Positions 43,625 through 52,051 of a stretch of 64,000 nucleotides of DNA are shown piece after piece. A model generated the notes under the pieces. It was given only the letters and a program-made list of their open reading frames with translations. It made no database searches and was not told where the DNA came from. The position numbers and the translations under genes are program-made. Every line of letters begins with the position of its first letter. Position 1 is the stretch's first letter. The stretch is from Streptomyces liliifuscus (GTDB taxonomy: Bacteria > Actinomycetota > Actinomycetes > Streptomycetales > Streptomycetaceae). The DNA lies in contig NZ_CP066831.1 of assembly GCF_016598615.1 (NCBI RefSeq), positions 10,850,001-10,914,000 of the forward strand. The letters are read 5' to 3'.

Positions 43625-44607
43625 TGCTTGCCGGGGAGCGTTGCCAGTGCGCTGTCGAGCGAGTCCAGGTACTGGTTGACGGGCCCGTAGGAGTTGTTGC
43701 CGGGGCAGAAGACTCCCAGCGCTCGATCGGAGCGCACAGCGGGCAGGGACTTCCAGGTGTTGGTCTTGACCACCGGCGCGAAGGGCTCTGTCGGCTTGCC
43801 GTCGGCGTCGACAGGGTAGGTGATCACGTCGTACTCGGACAGCTCGCTGATCTGCTCGAACGGCAGGGATTCGTAGGCCAAGGGGTCTTTGCCCTCGGCC
43901 GTCTTGGGGAGGTCCAGGCCGATGTCGTCCCGGGCGATCTCGGAGCAGCCGATGTCGGCGATGTAGAACGTTCCGGGATCGTTCCAGGTTCCGCGGGAGA
44001 CGTCGACGAACGAGGTGCCGTTGATGGTCTTGCTGTAGGTCTTCTGGATCTTGGTGACTTTTTCCTTGAACTCCGCCTTCTGCTGGCTGAGCGCGTCCGC
44101 GACGTTGCCGGCCTCGGCGATGGCGTCGGCGAAGGCTTTCCACTCGGTGTCGAGCCCCCAGTTCACGGTCGGGGCGATTGTCTCGAGTCGCTTGCCGACC
44201 TTGTCCCAGTCGTCCGAGGAGAACTGGACCAGGATGAGGTCCGGCTTGAGGGCGGCGAGCTTCTCGAGGTCCACTTCGCCACCGCTGCTGCCGATGATCT
44301 CGGCTGCCTCGTACGCAGCCCTCTGTTCCTTCGGCAGCACGTCGAGTTCGGAGTCGGACGCCTCGGTGACGCCCACCGGCTCGCCACCGAGATCGATGAA
44401 GGGGAGGTTCGTGTTGCCGATCGTGACAATTCGCCGGGGGTCGACGGGAACCTTGATGGTGCCGTTCTCGGCCTTGACGCTGCGGGTCTCGGCGGCCTTG
44501 TCGCCGGTGTCGTCGCCGTCACTGCCGCAGGCGGTGAGGACGAGTGACGCGCTCATCAGTGCGGCGGCAAGGGGTGCGCCGCGTCTTATCAGGAGGGTGT
44601 TGCTCAT
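43621..44607 (-). CDS. Ferric-siderophore-binding lipoprotein (FepB/FecB-like)
   Basis: 328 residues. The signal peptide ends with the lipobox SLVLTAC, so the protein is lipid-anchored outside the membrane. The fold is a class III binding protein: GTIKVPVDPRRIVTIGNTNL, LGGEPVGVTEASDSELDVLP, AALKPDLILVQFSSDDWDKV, a long connecting helix around QQKAEFKEKVTKIQKTYSK, and ISELSEYDVITYPVD. It delivers the ferric siderophore to the FecCD permeases. It follows the SIP-methyltransferase gene after a 41-bp gap, the only clear spacer within the operon. Confidence 0.95.
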   Translation of the reverse strand: MSNTLLIRRGAPLAAALMSASLVLTACGSDGDDTGDKAAETRSVKAENGTIKVPVDPRRIVTIGNTNLPFIDLGGEPVGVTEASDSELDVLPKEQRAAYEAAEIIGSSGGEVDLEKLAALKPDLILVQFSSDDWDKVGKRLETIAPTVNWGLDTEWKAFADAIAEAGNVADALSQQKAEFKEKVTKIQKTYSKTINGTSFVDVSRGTWNDPGTFYIADIGCSEIARDDIGLDLPKTAEGKDPLAYESLPFEQISELSEYDVITYPVDADGKPTEPFAPVVKTNTWKSLPAVRSDRALGVFCPGNNSYGPVNQYLDSLDSALATLPGKQ

Positions 44608-44648
44608 GGGCGTTCTCTTCTTTTCTCTTCTTCTCCGGGTGGAGGGGT

Positions 44649-46514
44649 TCAGTCGGCGGTGGAGCGGAGGAGCTCATGGACGGTGGCGCCCAGACCGACG
44701 GGCCGCGCCGCCCTGCGCGTGAGGCCGGCCCGGGCGATGACGGCGTCCAGCTCCGCCGCGGTGCGAAGGCCGGAGCCGTGGCAGGCCAGGCCGATCAGGT
44801 CTTCCTCGCCGTCGTGCTCGTCGAGTTCGTCGGTGTCGAAGACCTCCTCGATCAGCAGCACCCGTCCGCCGGGGACGAGGTTCTCGGCTGCCCGGCGCAG
44901 TGCGTGAGCAGCGTCGGCGTCGGGCAGGGTCTTGAAGGCGCGGCTGATGAGCACGGCGTCGGCTGCCGGGCTGGGCTCGAAGACGGACTGCTCCAGCACG
45001 CCGACCCGCGTGCGTTGCCGCTCGTCGGGAATCGTGGCGGGCAGGTCGCGGCGCAGCCAGTCGGCCTGGGCGGGCAGGGCGCAGATCGTCACGCGCAGGC
45101 TTTCGTGGGCTGCGACGTACTCACGGGCGTGGGCGCCGGCACCACCGGAGTGGATCACCAGGTGCTGGACTCCGGCGAGCAGGTCGGACGTGGCGATCGG
45201 TTCGGCCAGTGCGGGCTGGAACTTCGCCAGGCGCTCCAGGTGACGGTCCTCGTAGTCCTGCTCGGCGCGCACGTCGGCGAAGGTCTGGCCGGTGACCGAG
45301 GCGTAGGCGGGCCGGCCGGTGCGGACCGACTCCGTGAGGCCGTGGATCCCGAGCATCTCGCGACCGATCACCCCGGCGGAGTGGAGCCGGTCGGCGATGA
45401 ACTCGAGAGTGAGGACGTCGCCGATCGGCGTCAGGGCGTAGTGAGACGGTTCTGTCTCGGTCACCACGTCCAGGGTGTTCAGATACCGCAGCAGCTTGCC
45501 CAGAGCGCGCTCGTCGGCGCCGACCTTGGCGGCCAGCTCGGTCACGCCGGTCACGCCGCGGGAGACCAGATCGGGAACGCCCAGCTCGACGGCGGTGCGG
45601 ATCGCGATCGGTGCGACAAGCTCGGTCAGGTCATGCAGCTTCTGGAACGGGGTGACCGTCCTCTCCGGGTCGGGTACCGCCCCGTCGGACTTCAGCGCGA
45701 CGACCGCGGAGCGACGCCAGTAGCCGGCGAAGTCGATGTCCTCCTTGGGGACGCCGCGGTCCTCGACCAGGTGCCGGCGGATGTCCCGGACGGCCGTGTG
45801 CTCGCCGGCCAGCCACACGAATGCCTGGCCGGACCACCACTCCGCACTGCGGACCGCCTTGGTGAGCAGCGACACGGTCCCGGCCGTCCCGCCGGAGCGG
45901 ACCAGCCACGTCACGTCGACCCCGGGCAGCTCGCGCAACTCCTGGCGGTGGGCGTCCTCGGCGATCTCGATGAACACCTGCGCCCGGGTGTCGGGCGGGA
46001 GCTCGTCGAGCAGGCGGCCGATCGCGGGGAGTGCGGTGTCGTCGCCTGCCACGAGCAACCAGTCGGCGCCGGTCGGGAACGCCTTGGACGTGCTCGGACC
46101 GCTGACGTGGATCCGGTCACCCGGTCGGGTGCGATAGGCCCACGTCGTTCCCGCGCCCACCCCGTGCTTGACGAAGTCCACGTCCAGTTCGCCGGCCTCG
46201 GGGTTCCACCGGCGGACCGTGTAGGCCCTCGACAGCGGTCGAGGATCCTTGGGCACGATCAACTTGGCCTCGCCCTGGACCGGGAGCACCGGATCGCGCT
46301 GACCCGGGTACGGGAAGTAGAACGCGAGGTCGTCGTCGAAGCCCGGGGACTCGAAGGCCGGCCGCGCGAATCCGTCCGCAGTGGTGAACGCACGCAACTG
46401 TTCGCCGTTCAGCGTGACCCGCCGCATCCCCGAGGTGATGTCGACGGTCCGGACGACCTCGACCTCACGCAGGGTCGGCGGGCGCACGGTGAGTCGGCGC
46501 GAGGTCTTGGGCAT
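44649..46514 (-). CDS. Siderophore-interacting protein (FAD ferric reductase) fused to O-methyltransferase-like domain
   Basis: 621 residues from ATG 46514. Residues 1 to about 285 are a complete SIP/ViuB-type flavoreductase: FAD motif LSRAYTVRRW (near 95-103), GPSTSKAFPTGADWLLVAGD, DDTALPAIGRLL, and the closing FAGYWRR. Residues about 290-621 follow the plant-type O-methyltransferase layout. A dimerisation winged helix (AIRTAVELGVPDLV; ERALGKLLRYLNTLDVVTE) is followed by the SAM-binding core. Its motif I reads LVIHSGGAGAH where VxDxGGGxG is usual, so SAM binding is uncertain. SIPs reduce ferric siderophores with NAD(P)H to release iron. The joined domain may modify or sense the ligand. It is the first gene of the iron operon. 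Confidence 0.92.
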   Translation of the reverse strand: MPKTSRRLTVRPPTLREVEVVRTVDITSGMRRVTLNGEQLRAFTTADGFARPAFESPGFDDDLAFYFPYPGQRDPVLPVQGEAKLIVPKDPRPLSRAYTVRRWNPEAGELDVDFVKHGVGAGTTWAYRTRPGDRIHVSGPSTSKAFPTGADWLLVAGDDTALPAIGRLLDELPPDTRAQVFIEIAEDAHRQELRELPGVDVTWLVRSGGTAGTVSLLTKAVRSAEWWSGQAFVWLAGEHTAVRDIRRHLVEDRGVPKEDIDFAGYWRRSAVVALKSDGAVPDPERTVTPFQKLHDLTELVAPIAIRTAVELGVPDLVSRGVTGVTELAAKVGADERALGKLLRYLNTLDVVTETEPSHYALTPIGDVLTLEFIADRLHSAGVIGREMLGIHGLTESVRTGRPAYASVTGQTFADVRAEQDYEDRHLERLAKFQPALAEPIATSDLLAGVQHLVIHSGGAGAHAREYVAAHESLRVTICALPAQADWLRRDLPATIPDERQRTRVGVLEQSVFEPSPAADAVLISRAFKTLPDADAAHALRRAAENLVPGGRVLLIEEVFDTDELDEHDGEEDLIGLACHGSGLRTAAELDAVIARAGLTRRAARPVGLGATVHELLRSTAD

Positions 46515-46588
46515 GCGGGAACCGACCTTCCGGTCGCTGCGAGGGCAGGAGTCGCGCACCGGCATCGGGAGGGCGCGCACTGCTAAAG

Positions 46589-46607
46589 TTAGGTGAACCT
46601 TACCTGG
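46589..46607. promoter_or_regulatory. Putative iron box (IdeR/DmdR-type operator)
   Basis: TTAGGTGAACCTTACCTGG fits most positions of the 19-bp actinobacterial iron box (TTAGGTNAGNCTNACCTAA). It lies in the 126-bp spacer between the divergent SIP operon and the AraC gene, where it could repress one or both under iron sufficiency. Confidence 0.75.
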
Positions 46608-46640
46608 CATGGTGTGCGCAGACTGCCGTAGGGTTAGGAC

Positions 46641-48248
46641 ATGCTGGTTCGCTCCTCGTACACCGCAGGCGCCGGCGACCCGCCGCCGATCCCGAGCGCG
46701 CGGTTGGGATCGGCGGATGCGCCCGTTCGGACGCTGCTGCTCTGGGTTCGCACCGGCGCGGCGCACGTGCGCCGCGACGACGGGCCGGTGCTCCGCCTCG
46801 GGGCCGGCGAAGGCGCCTGGATCCCCGCGGACGGCTGGGCAGAGCGGGAGATCATCACTGAGCCGGGCACCGTCGCCTTCCCGCTGTGGCCCCACGCCGA
46901 CGTCGGCGCCTGGGGACTGACGGAACTGACGCGGTTCGACGTTCCCAGCGGCTGGCAGGACTGGTTGATCCAGCTCTTCAACCTGCAGGTCACTCCGTTC
47001 AGCGGCCACGGGTACTCCCCGGAGGCGATCGCGGAGCTCCTACGGCGTCCTGGCTCACGCTCGCCGACGCCCGTCGAGGTCGGGCGAAATCCGAGCTCAG
47101 AGGGGTTCGCCTCGCCACCGATGCCGCGAGCCCCCGGCGCCAGAACAGTCGCCGAAGAACTGACTCGCGACCCCGCGCTCGACCTCACGGTCGAGCAATG
47201 GGCTTCGCGGGTGCTCTCCAGCCCGCGCACCCTTCGCCGTGACTTCCTCGCCGACACCGGGCTCACGTTCGAGCAGTGGCGGCTGCTCTGCCGACTCGGC
47301 GCTGCCGTGGAGTTCCTCGCCGCCGGCTACCACGTGGACCAGGTGGCCGCTCGAGTGGGCTTCGCCAGCCGCAACGGCCTCACGCGGGCCTTCAAGGGGC
47401 GGTTCGGACTGACCCCCCACGAGTTCGGACGGGAGCTCTCCGCCCGACCCGGCGCCCGCGGGCTGACGCAACGGACAGCGGCAGCACGGGAGACCGACGA
47501 CCTGATCCGGATGATGCGCAAGACGGACACTCCCGCTGCGCCCGAGATGCTGCCCGCGGCCAGCACGCCGTCGCACACCAACGACATCCACGTCCTCAGC
47601 TGGATGTATCGAGGCAGCGGGTACCTGGACATCGGCGACCAACGCTACGAGCGGGAGCGAGGAGTAGCGACCTGGATCCCCGCAGAGATGGAGCATGTCA
47701 CCGGCCTCCGCGAGAACTCCGTCTCCCTGCCGCTGGGCAACGCGAGTACAGGCGACCTCCAACTGACAGCGCCGCTGCAGGTGCGGTTCTCGCCTGCGTG
47801 GGACGACTACTTGATGTTCTGCTCGATCAGCGCCCGGTCCGGACTGCGCCCTGACGACCACGACCCCCGCCACATCCTCGACCTGTTCGCGGAACAGGTT
47901 GCCGCGCAGCGAGCGCTGTCGGTGCCGATGCCCACCAATCCGCGCGCGCGTGCTGTCGCGATGGAGTGCTTGCGTCGCATCGGCGAGTCTGGTGGGACGC
48001 ATGCTGTTGATGTCGGTGCTGAGATCCACCGTGCCTTCCGTGACGAGACAGGTATGACACTGGGTCGCTGGCGCTATGCCGCCCGCATGCGCATCGCTCG
48101 CGACCTGCTGGCCGGGGGCGCCCCGCCCAGCGCCGTCGCGCGCCGGATCGGGTACGCCCACCTACCCACGTTCAGCGCCGCCTTCTCCCGCTTCCACGGA
48201 CTGTCTCCACGCGACTACCAGCAGCGCGAGTCCGAGCGGAACCGGTAG
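46641..48248 (+). CDS. Tandem AraC-type regulator (two AraC modules in one chain)
   Basis: 535 residues. The first module has a cupin-like sensor (VRTGAAHVRRDDGPVLRLGA; GAWIPADGWAEREI) and an AraC HTH at about 165-270 (SRVLSSPRTLRRDFLADTGL; VARVGFASRNGLTRAFKGRF, then GLTPHEF). After a linker a second sensor follows (HVLSWMYRGSGYLDIGDQRY; GVATWIPAEMEHVT), then a second HTH (MTLGRWRYAARMRIARDLL; ARRIGYAHLPTFSAAFSRFH, then GLSPRDY). Each module alone would be a typical AraC protein of about 260 residues. It is divergent from the iron operon across an iron-box-like site, so it probably activates siderophore uptake when the ferric ligand is present. Confidence 0.92.
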   Translation: MLVRSSYTAGAGDPPPIPSARLGSADAPVRTLLLWVRTGAAHVRRDDGPVLRLGAGEGAWIPADGWAEREIITEPGTVAFPLWPHADVGAWGLTELTRFDVPSGWQDWLIQLFNLQVTPFSGHGYSPEAIAELLRRPGSRSPTPVEVGRNPSSEGFASPPMPRAPGARTVAEELTRDPALDLTVEQWASRVLSSPRTLRRDFLADTGLTFEQWRLLCRLGAAVEFLAAGYHVDQVAARVGFASRNGLTRAFKGRFGLTPHEFGRELSARPGARGLTQRTAAARETDDLIRMMRKTDTPAAPEMLPAASTPSHTNDIHVLSWMYRGSGYLDIGDQRYERERGVATWIPAEMEHVTGLRENSVSLPLGNASTGDLQLTAPLQVRFSPAWDDYLMFCSISARSGLRPDDHDPRHILDLFAEQVAAQRALSVPMPTNPRARAVAMECLRRIGESGGTHAVDVGAEIHRAFRDETGMTLGRWRYAARMRIARDLLAGGAPPSAVARRIGYAHLPTFSAAFSRFHGLSPRDYQQRESERNR

Positions 48249-48779
48249 CACCGTCGGTGTCCTGTAAAGCGGCCCTGTTCGTCGCTCAACAGGCCTCCAG
48301 TCTCTGCCGGGAGATCAGAATCGGAACGGCGCTGCACCGGCGGCACCGTGGGTGACCGGACAGCCGCCGCGCGAGCCCTTCAGCCCTGCCAGCAACTCCG
48401 CATCCACCACCATCCCGGCCATGCCCTGATCGGCACGGGCAACCATGGAGTCCACGCTGATCCGGTTCACATCCACCAGCTCCCGCGCACCGGTCTCAGC
48501 GATCCGCCTCCATCAGCGCCGGAAGCACCCCCACCTCATGGAGCTGGTCCCACAGCCCTCCAGATAGCGGCCGCGCTGCCTGGCCGGGCACACCGACCCG
48601 ACCAACTCCCACTCGCCATCGACCAGATCACCACGCGCCAACCGGTCTGCTACCAGGCCACCCATTGGCGCAGCCCCATCACGCAAACCGAGATCAGAAC
48701 TCAGAACCCGCTTGCTGCTGCTCTGCCAGCGGCAGAACAGCGGCCGGACCGGGCTCGACGATCACTACAGTCCAGTCTC
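48249..48779. other. Long intergenic stretch, no gene supported
   Basis: 530 bp between the AraC gene and the dienelactone-hydrolase gene. Open frames exist, but their sequence (His/Pro/Ala-rich, no ribosome-binding site) is not protein-like, and no repeat or RNA gene was recognised. Confidence 0.4.
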
Positions 48780-49517
48780 ATGACGACGATTACGACGCGT
48801 ACGGTCGAGTACCCGGCCGACGGGCTGACGATGATCGGGCACCTCGCGCTCCCGGCCGGTGTCGACCGCCGGCCCGCCGTGCTGCTTGGACCCGAGGGCA
48901 CGGGGCTCAGCGACGTCGAGCGCCGCCGGGCCGATGCTCTCGCCGAGCTGGGATACATAGCGCTGGCCTTCGACCTTCACGGCGGGCGCTATTTGAGCGA
49001 CCCCGAGGAGATGCTGGCTCGTTGCATGCCACTGCTCGCTGATCCCCACCGGATGCGGGGGATCGGCCATGCAGCGCTGGATGTGCTGCGCACCGAACCG
49101 CGGACCGACCCCGACCGGATCGCCGCCGTCGGCTACGGCACCGGGGGCGCCATCGGGCTGGAACTCGGGCGGGACGGCGTCAACCTGCGCGCGATCGGCA
49201 CAGTCAACGCACTGACCACGGGCCGACCGGGCGAGGCCGCGCGCATTCGCTGCCCGGTGTGGGCCGGGGTCGGGTCGGAAGACCCGATCATGCCGCCCGC
49301 GCAACGGAACGCGTTCACCGCTGAGATGCAGGCGGCGGGCGTCGACTGGCGCCTCACGGTCTACGGCGGCGCCTTGCACGCCTTCCACCACCCGCCGGTC
49401 GACCACCCCACGGTCCCCGGCGTCGGCTACCACCCGCAGCACGCGCAGCGAGCCTGGCGCGACGTCGTCGACCTGCTCGCCGAGTGTCTGCCCGTGACGG
49501 AGGATCTGGGCGCATGA
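48780..49517 (+). CDS. Dienelactone hydrolase family protein lacking the usual Cys nucleophile
   Basis: 245 residues from ATG 48780. The fold follows dienelactone hydrolase: VEYPADGLTMIGHLALPAG, AELGYIALAFDLHG, DPDRIAAVGYGTGGAIGLEL, CPVWAGVGSEDPIMPPAQRN, and the His in YGGALHAFHHP. The nucleophile elbow that normally reads GxCxGG is GYGTGG here, so neither Cys nor Ser sits at the usual position, while the Asp and His partners remain. Activity may be lost or moved. An overlapping ATG at 49514 opens a 16-codon frame followed by coding-like sequence up to about 49690, possibly a broken downstream gene. Confidence 0.87.
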   Translation: MTTITTRTVEYPADGLTMIGHLALPAGVDRRPAVLLGPEGTGLSDVERRRADALAELGYIALAFDLHGGRYLSDPEEMLARCMPLLADPHRMRGIGHAALDVLRTEPRTDPDRIAAVGYGTGGAIGLELGRDGVNLRAIGTVNALTTGRPGEAARIRCPVWAGVGSEDPIMPPAQRNAFTAEMQAAGVDWRLTVYGGALHAFHHPPVDHPTVPGVGYHPQHAQRAWRDVVDLLAECLPVTEDLGA

Positions 49518-49705
49518 CCCAGCCGAACATGCCGGCCCCAGGCTTGGTCGGCGTCATGCACTGACCCGGCCGAGCGCGAGGCGGTCCTGAACGACGCGAT
49601 GGACGGCATCGTCGCGTCCATCACGATGCCGCTCCCGTCGGACCTGCGACGCCTCAAGCAACGTGGGACGGATTCGGCAGATCGGGGCAGGGATACGGTG
49701 GGCTG

Positions 49706-49846
49706 GACGGCGGGCCGGGTGAGTCTGCGGGTCATGAGCGTGATCGAGGCAAGGGTGAGCAGCGCCTCGGAGTGCTCAGGCCGGGTCTCGTAGTCGCGCA
49801 CGTTTCGCCGTGCATGCGACAACCAAGCCAGTGGCCTCTCCACACC
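49706..49846 (-). pseudogene. IS5-type transposase C-terminal fragment
   Basis: Minus-strand frame reads GVERPLAWLSHARRNVRDYE, then TRPEHSEALLTLASITLMTR and RLTRPA. This is the last 45 residues of an IS5 transposase; the usual VVERTLAW has become GVERPLAW. Nothing else of the element is recognisable, and 49847-50178 holds no gene. Confidence 0.75.
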
Positions 49847-50178
49847 CCCGGCAAGACGATCATCCGCGTCACCGAAGACTGAACGGGAAAGCCCTGGCGT
49901 CCGACGTGAACCAGCGAGCCCAGGACTCCCTCTGAGGTGAGACAGCTCCGAATGCGTCGAGCTTCCGCATCGCATGACGGCCGTGGCCGAGTACCCACGG
50001 CGCGACCTGGTGAGTACCGCTGCGGGGGACGCCTCTGCATCCCGCACCCCGCCCACTGAGTTCCGTGTAGCCGTCGTCGGCCGGGCGGATCGACTGCTAC
50101 CCCCGAGGTAGCGTCACCTGTGGTTTTGTTCACGAGTTCCGGTTTTGGCTCAACTTCCGAGTTTCGTGGGGCTGTCGG

Positions 50179-50541
50179 TCAGTGGTGTCGCTCTTCGACA
50201 ATGTTGTTGTTCTCGTCGGAGAGTTCGAGGCTGTGCTGCCAGCCGAGTCTGGCAAGGAGCGTGGCCAGGTCGTCGATCCGCTGAGGGTCGATCACGCCAT
50301 TTACCAGGGTTGTTCCGTCGTCGGTCTGGTCGACTTCGATGCGGCACCAAGCGGTTTCGGCTTCGTAGGAGTACCAGGAGGACGAGCGTGTCCTCCAGCC
50401 AAGTGAGCTCAAGCGGGATGCCACCTGGGTGGGATCGATGCCCTGGGCGAGGATGCCGCAGACGTTGTTGGCCATGTAGGACAGGGTGGTATCGAGCGGT
50501 CTGTCGCTGTCATCGCTGCTAAGGCGTGTCCGGCGGATCAT
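50179..50541 (-). CDS. Hypothetical protein
   Basis: 120 residues from ATG 50541; an in-frame TTG at 50565 is possible. A small acidic soluble protein with the readable segments TTLSYMANNVCGILAQGIDP, TQVASRLSSLGWRTRSSSWY and TAWCRIEVDQTDDGTTLVNG, then a C-terminal LATLLARLGWQHSLELSDEN. The alternating strands and helix pair resemble small immunity-like or inhibitor folds, but no family is recognised. It is divergent from the Imm7-like gene with a 46-bp spacer, which suggests shared control or a common origin with that accessory locus. Confidence 0.6.
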   Translation of the reverse strand: MIRRTRLSSDDSDRPLDTTLSYMANNVCGILAQGIDPTQVASRLSSLGWRTRSSSWYSYEAETAWCRIEVDQTDDGTTLVNGVIDPQRIDDLATLLARLGWQHSLELSDENNNIVEERHH

Positions 50542-50587
50542 GCTGCGATCGGCACGTTGAAGCAAGCCATCTCACTACGATCACGGG

Positions 50588-50983
50588 ATGTTTGAGTACC
50601 ACGGTTGGGTCACGGTCAGGGAGACCGCAGCTGATGACGACGATGAGTCCCGTCTGCGGCAGATCGTCGATGAGCTTCGGCTTCGCATCGCCCAGATCGA
50701 CAGCCCGTACCTGCTTGACCTCAGGTGGATGAACGGCGAGCCGTTCATCCACCTCGGCGGCTACTCCAATCACCGCTCCTCGCCGGATGTTGTCGAACTG
50801 TTCGAGCATGTGGCTGTGGTTGCCCCTGGTTCCTACGGGCTCCTCCACGTTCGCGATGACGAAGAACCGGACCACGAAAACGAGGTACGCGTGCTCAGGC
50901 TCGTTCGGGGCGTGGTCACGCAGCACACGGAGGCACTGCTGTCTCCGTGCATCCCGACGGTGGAAGATCCCTTCACCGATTGA
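50588..50983 (+). CDS. Imm7-like immunity protein
   Basis: 131 residues from ATG 50588. The opening MFEYHGWVTVRE, the central LRWMNGEPFIHLGGYSNHRS and the closing VRVLRLVRGVVTQHTEALLS match the Imm7 family of immunity proteins, which protect against polymorphic toxins delivered between neighbouring bacteria. No cognate toxin gene is recognisable within several kilobases, so it is an orphan immunity gene. It lies next to IS5 remnants that may have removed the toxin gene. Family call from memory of the motif; no search possible here. Confidence 0.75.
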   Translation: MFEYHGWVTVRETAADDDDESRLRQIVDELRLRIAQIDSPYLLDLRWMNGEPFIHLGGYSNHRSSPDVVELFEHVAVVAPGSYGLLHVRDDEEPDHENEVRVLRLVRGVVTQHTEALLSPCIPTVEDPFTD

Positions 50984-50998
50984 GGCGTCTCCGGCGAA

Positions 50999-51640
50999 TC
51001 ACGCCCGGAGCCAGAGGCTGATCGTGGCCACCGTGACGGTGCCGTGGAAGACGCAGGCCCGCTTGTCGTAGCGGGTCGCGATGGCGCGAAAGCTCTTCAG
51101 GCGGTTGATCGTCCGCTCGACCTCGTTGCGGCGCTTGTACCGCTCCTTGTCGAAGCCGGCGGGGCGTCCGCCTCCGCTGCGACGGCGCCGACGGTTGGTC
51201 CTCTGGTCCTTCGGCTCGGGAATGGTGTGCTTGATATGGCGTCTGCGCAGGTAGCGGCGGTTCCTGCGGGAGGAGTACGCCTTGTCCGCGCTCAGGTGCC
51301 CGGGCCGGGTGCGCGCGCCCCTCGCCCTTGCGGGCCACTCGGATGCGTTCGAGTACGGGGAGCATTTGTGGTGCGTCGCCCCACTGGCCGGGAGTGATCA
51401 GCAGCGCGAGAGGTCTGCGACCACCTTCACTGGCGAGGTGGATCTTGCTCGTGAGACCGCCCCGGGACCTTCCGAGTCCCTCGTCGGGGCGGTGCTGCCG
51501 GGGCGTGGCTCTTTTTTCGGTATACGGGGTTTCTTCCTGCGAGCGCCGGCGGCGTGTTGGTGGGCACGACAGGACGTCGAGTCGACGCCCTGTGTCTGCC
51601 CAGAGGTCGGCGTGCATGGCAGTCCGCAGGCGCATCAGGG
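50999..51640 (-). pseudogene. IS5-type transposase remnant with frameshifts
   Basis: The minus-strand C-terminus is well preserved: KAYSSRRNRRYLRRRHIKHT, GFDKERYKRRNEVERTINRL (catalytic Glu), KSFRAIATRYDKRA, then a stop at 50999. Going 5-prime, LGRSRGGLTSKIHLASEGGR is in another frame, and DSTSCRAHQHAAGARRKKP (first Asp, where DSTTVRAHQHAAG is usual) is in a third. At least three frame changes make it inactive. The N-terminal third is missing. A 40-codon frame opening at 51756 may be unrelated. Confidence 0.82.
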
Positions 51641-51949
51641 CACCTCGTACCGCCTCTTTTCCTGCGCGTAGATGTCGCTGTCCCGCAGGGCGCCTTCGGC
51701 CACCGAGTCCCGGATCTCGCGAAGCCGACGGAAGATGACCTCGGAGACATTCGCCATCGTGGGCGGGGCTGTGGATCGTCATTTGGTAGCGGAGCCCGTA
51801 ACACGGGGCGAAACAGTCGCGTGCGGCAACGGCGCGATCCGGCGCCGGAAGAACCGTGTCGCGAGCCCCCTTCCCCGTCCAGCTCGCCACCGCAGCCTGA
51901 CTGCAGACGACGTCTGCCATGCTGTCCCTCTCACAGGGACGGGGAACGC

Positions 51950-52051
51950 GTGACCGAGTCGATTGCTGGATGGTTCTGGGACCGCAACCTGCGTGCCTTC
52001 CTCGAGTTGTTGTCCGGCTACGCCGGATACGCCTTCGAGGTAGCACCGTGA
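51950..52051 (+). CDS. Short coding remnant or small gene coupled to the next gene
   Basis: From GTG 51950, 33 codons with strong coding character end at TGA 52049-52051: TESIAGWFWDRNLRAFLELL, then SGYAGYAFEVAP. The stop overlaps the GTG start of the next gene (GTGA). It is either a very small gene or, more likely, the 3-prime end of a larger gene whose beginning was lost when IS5 sequences arrived at 50999-51640. The overlap suggests the two products worked together. Confidence 0.45.
   Translation: MTESIAGWFWDRNLRAFLELLSGYAGYAFEVAP

Noticed and set aside
48249..48779. Extended N-terminus for the dienelactone-hydrolase-like gene
   Set aside because: The upstream in-frame sequence is His/Pro/Ala-rich and unlike protein; the family N-terminus begins at ATG 48780.
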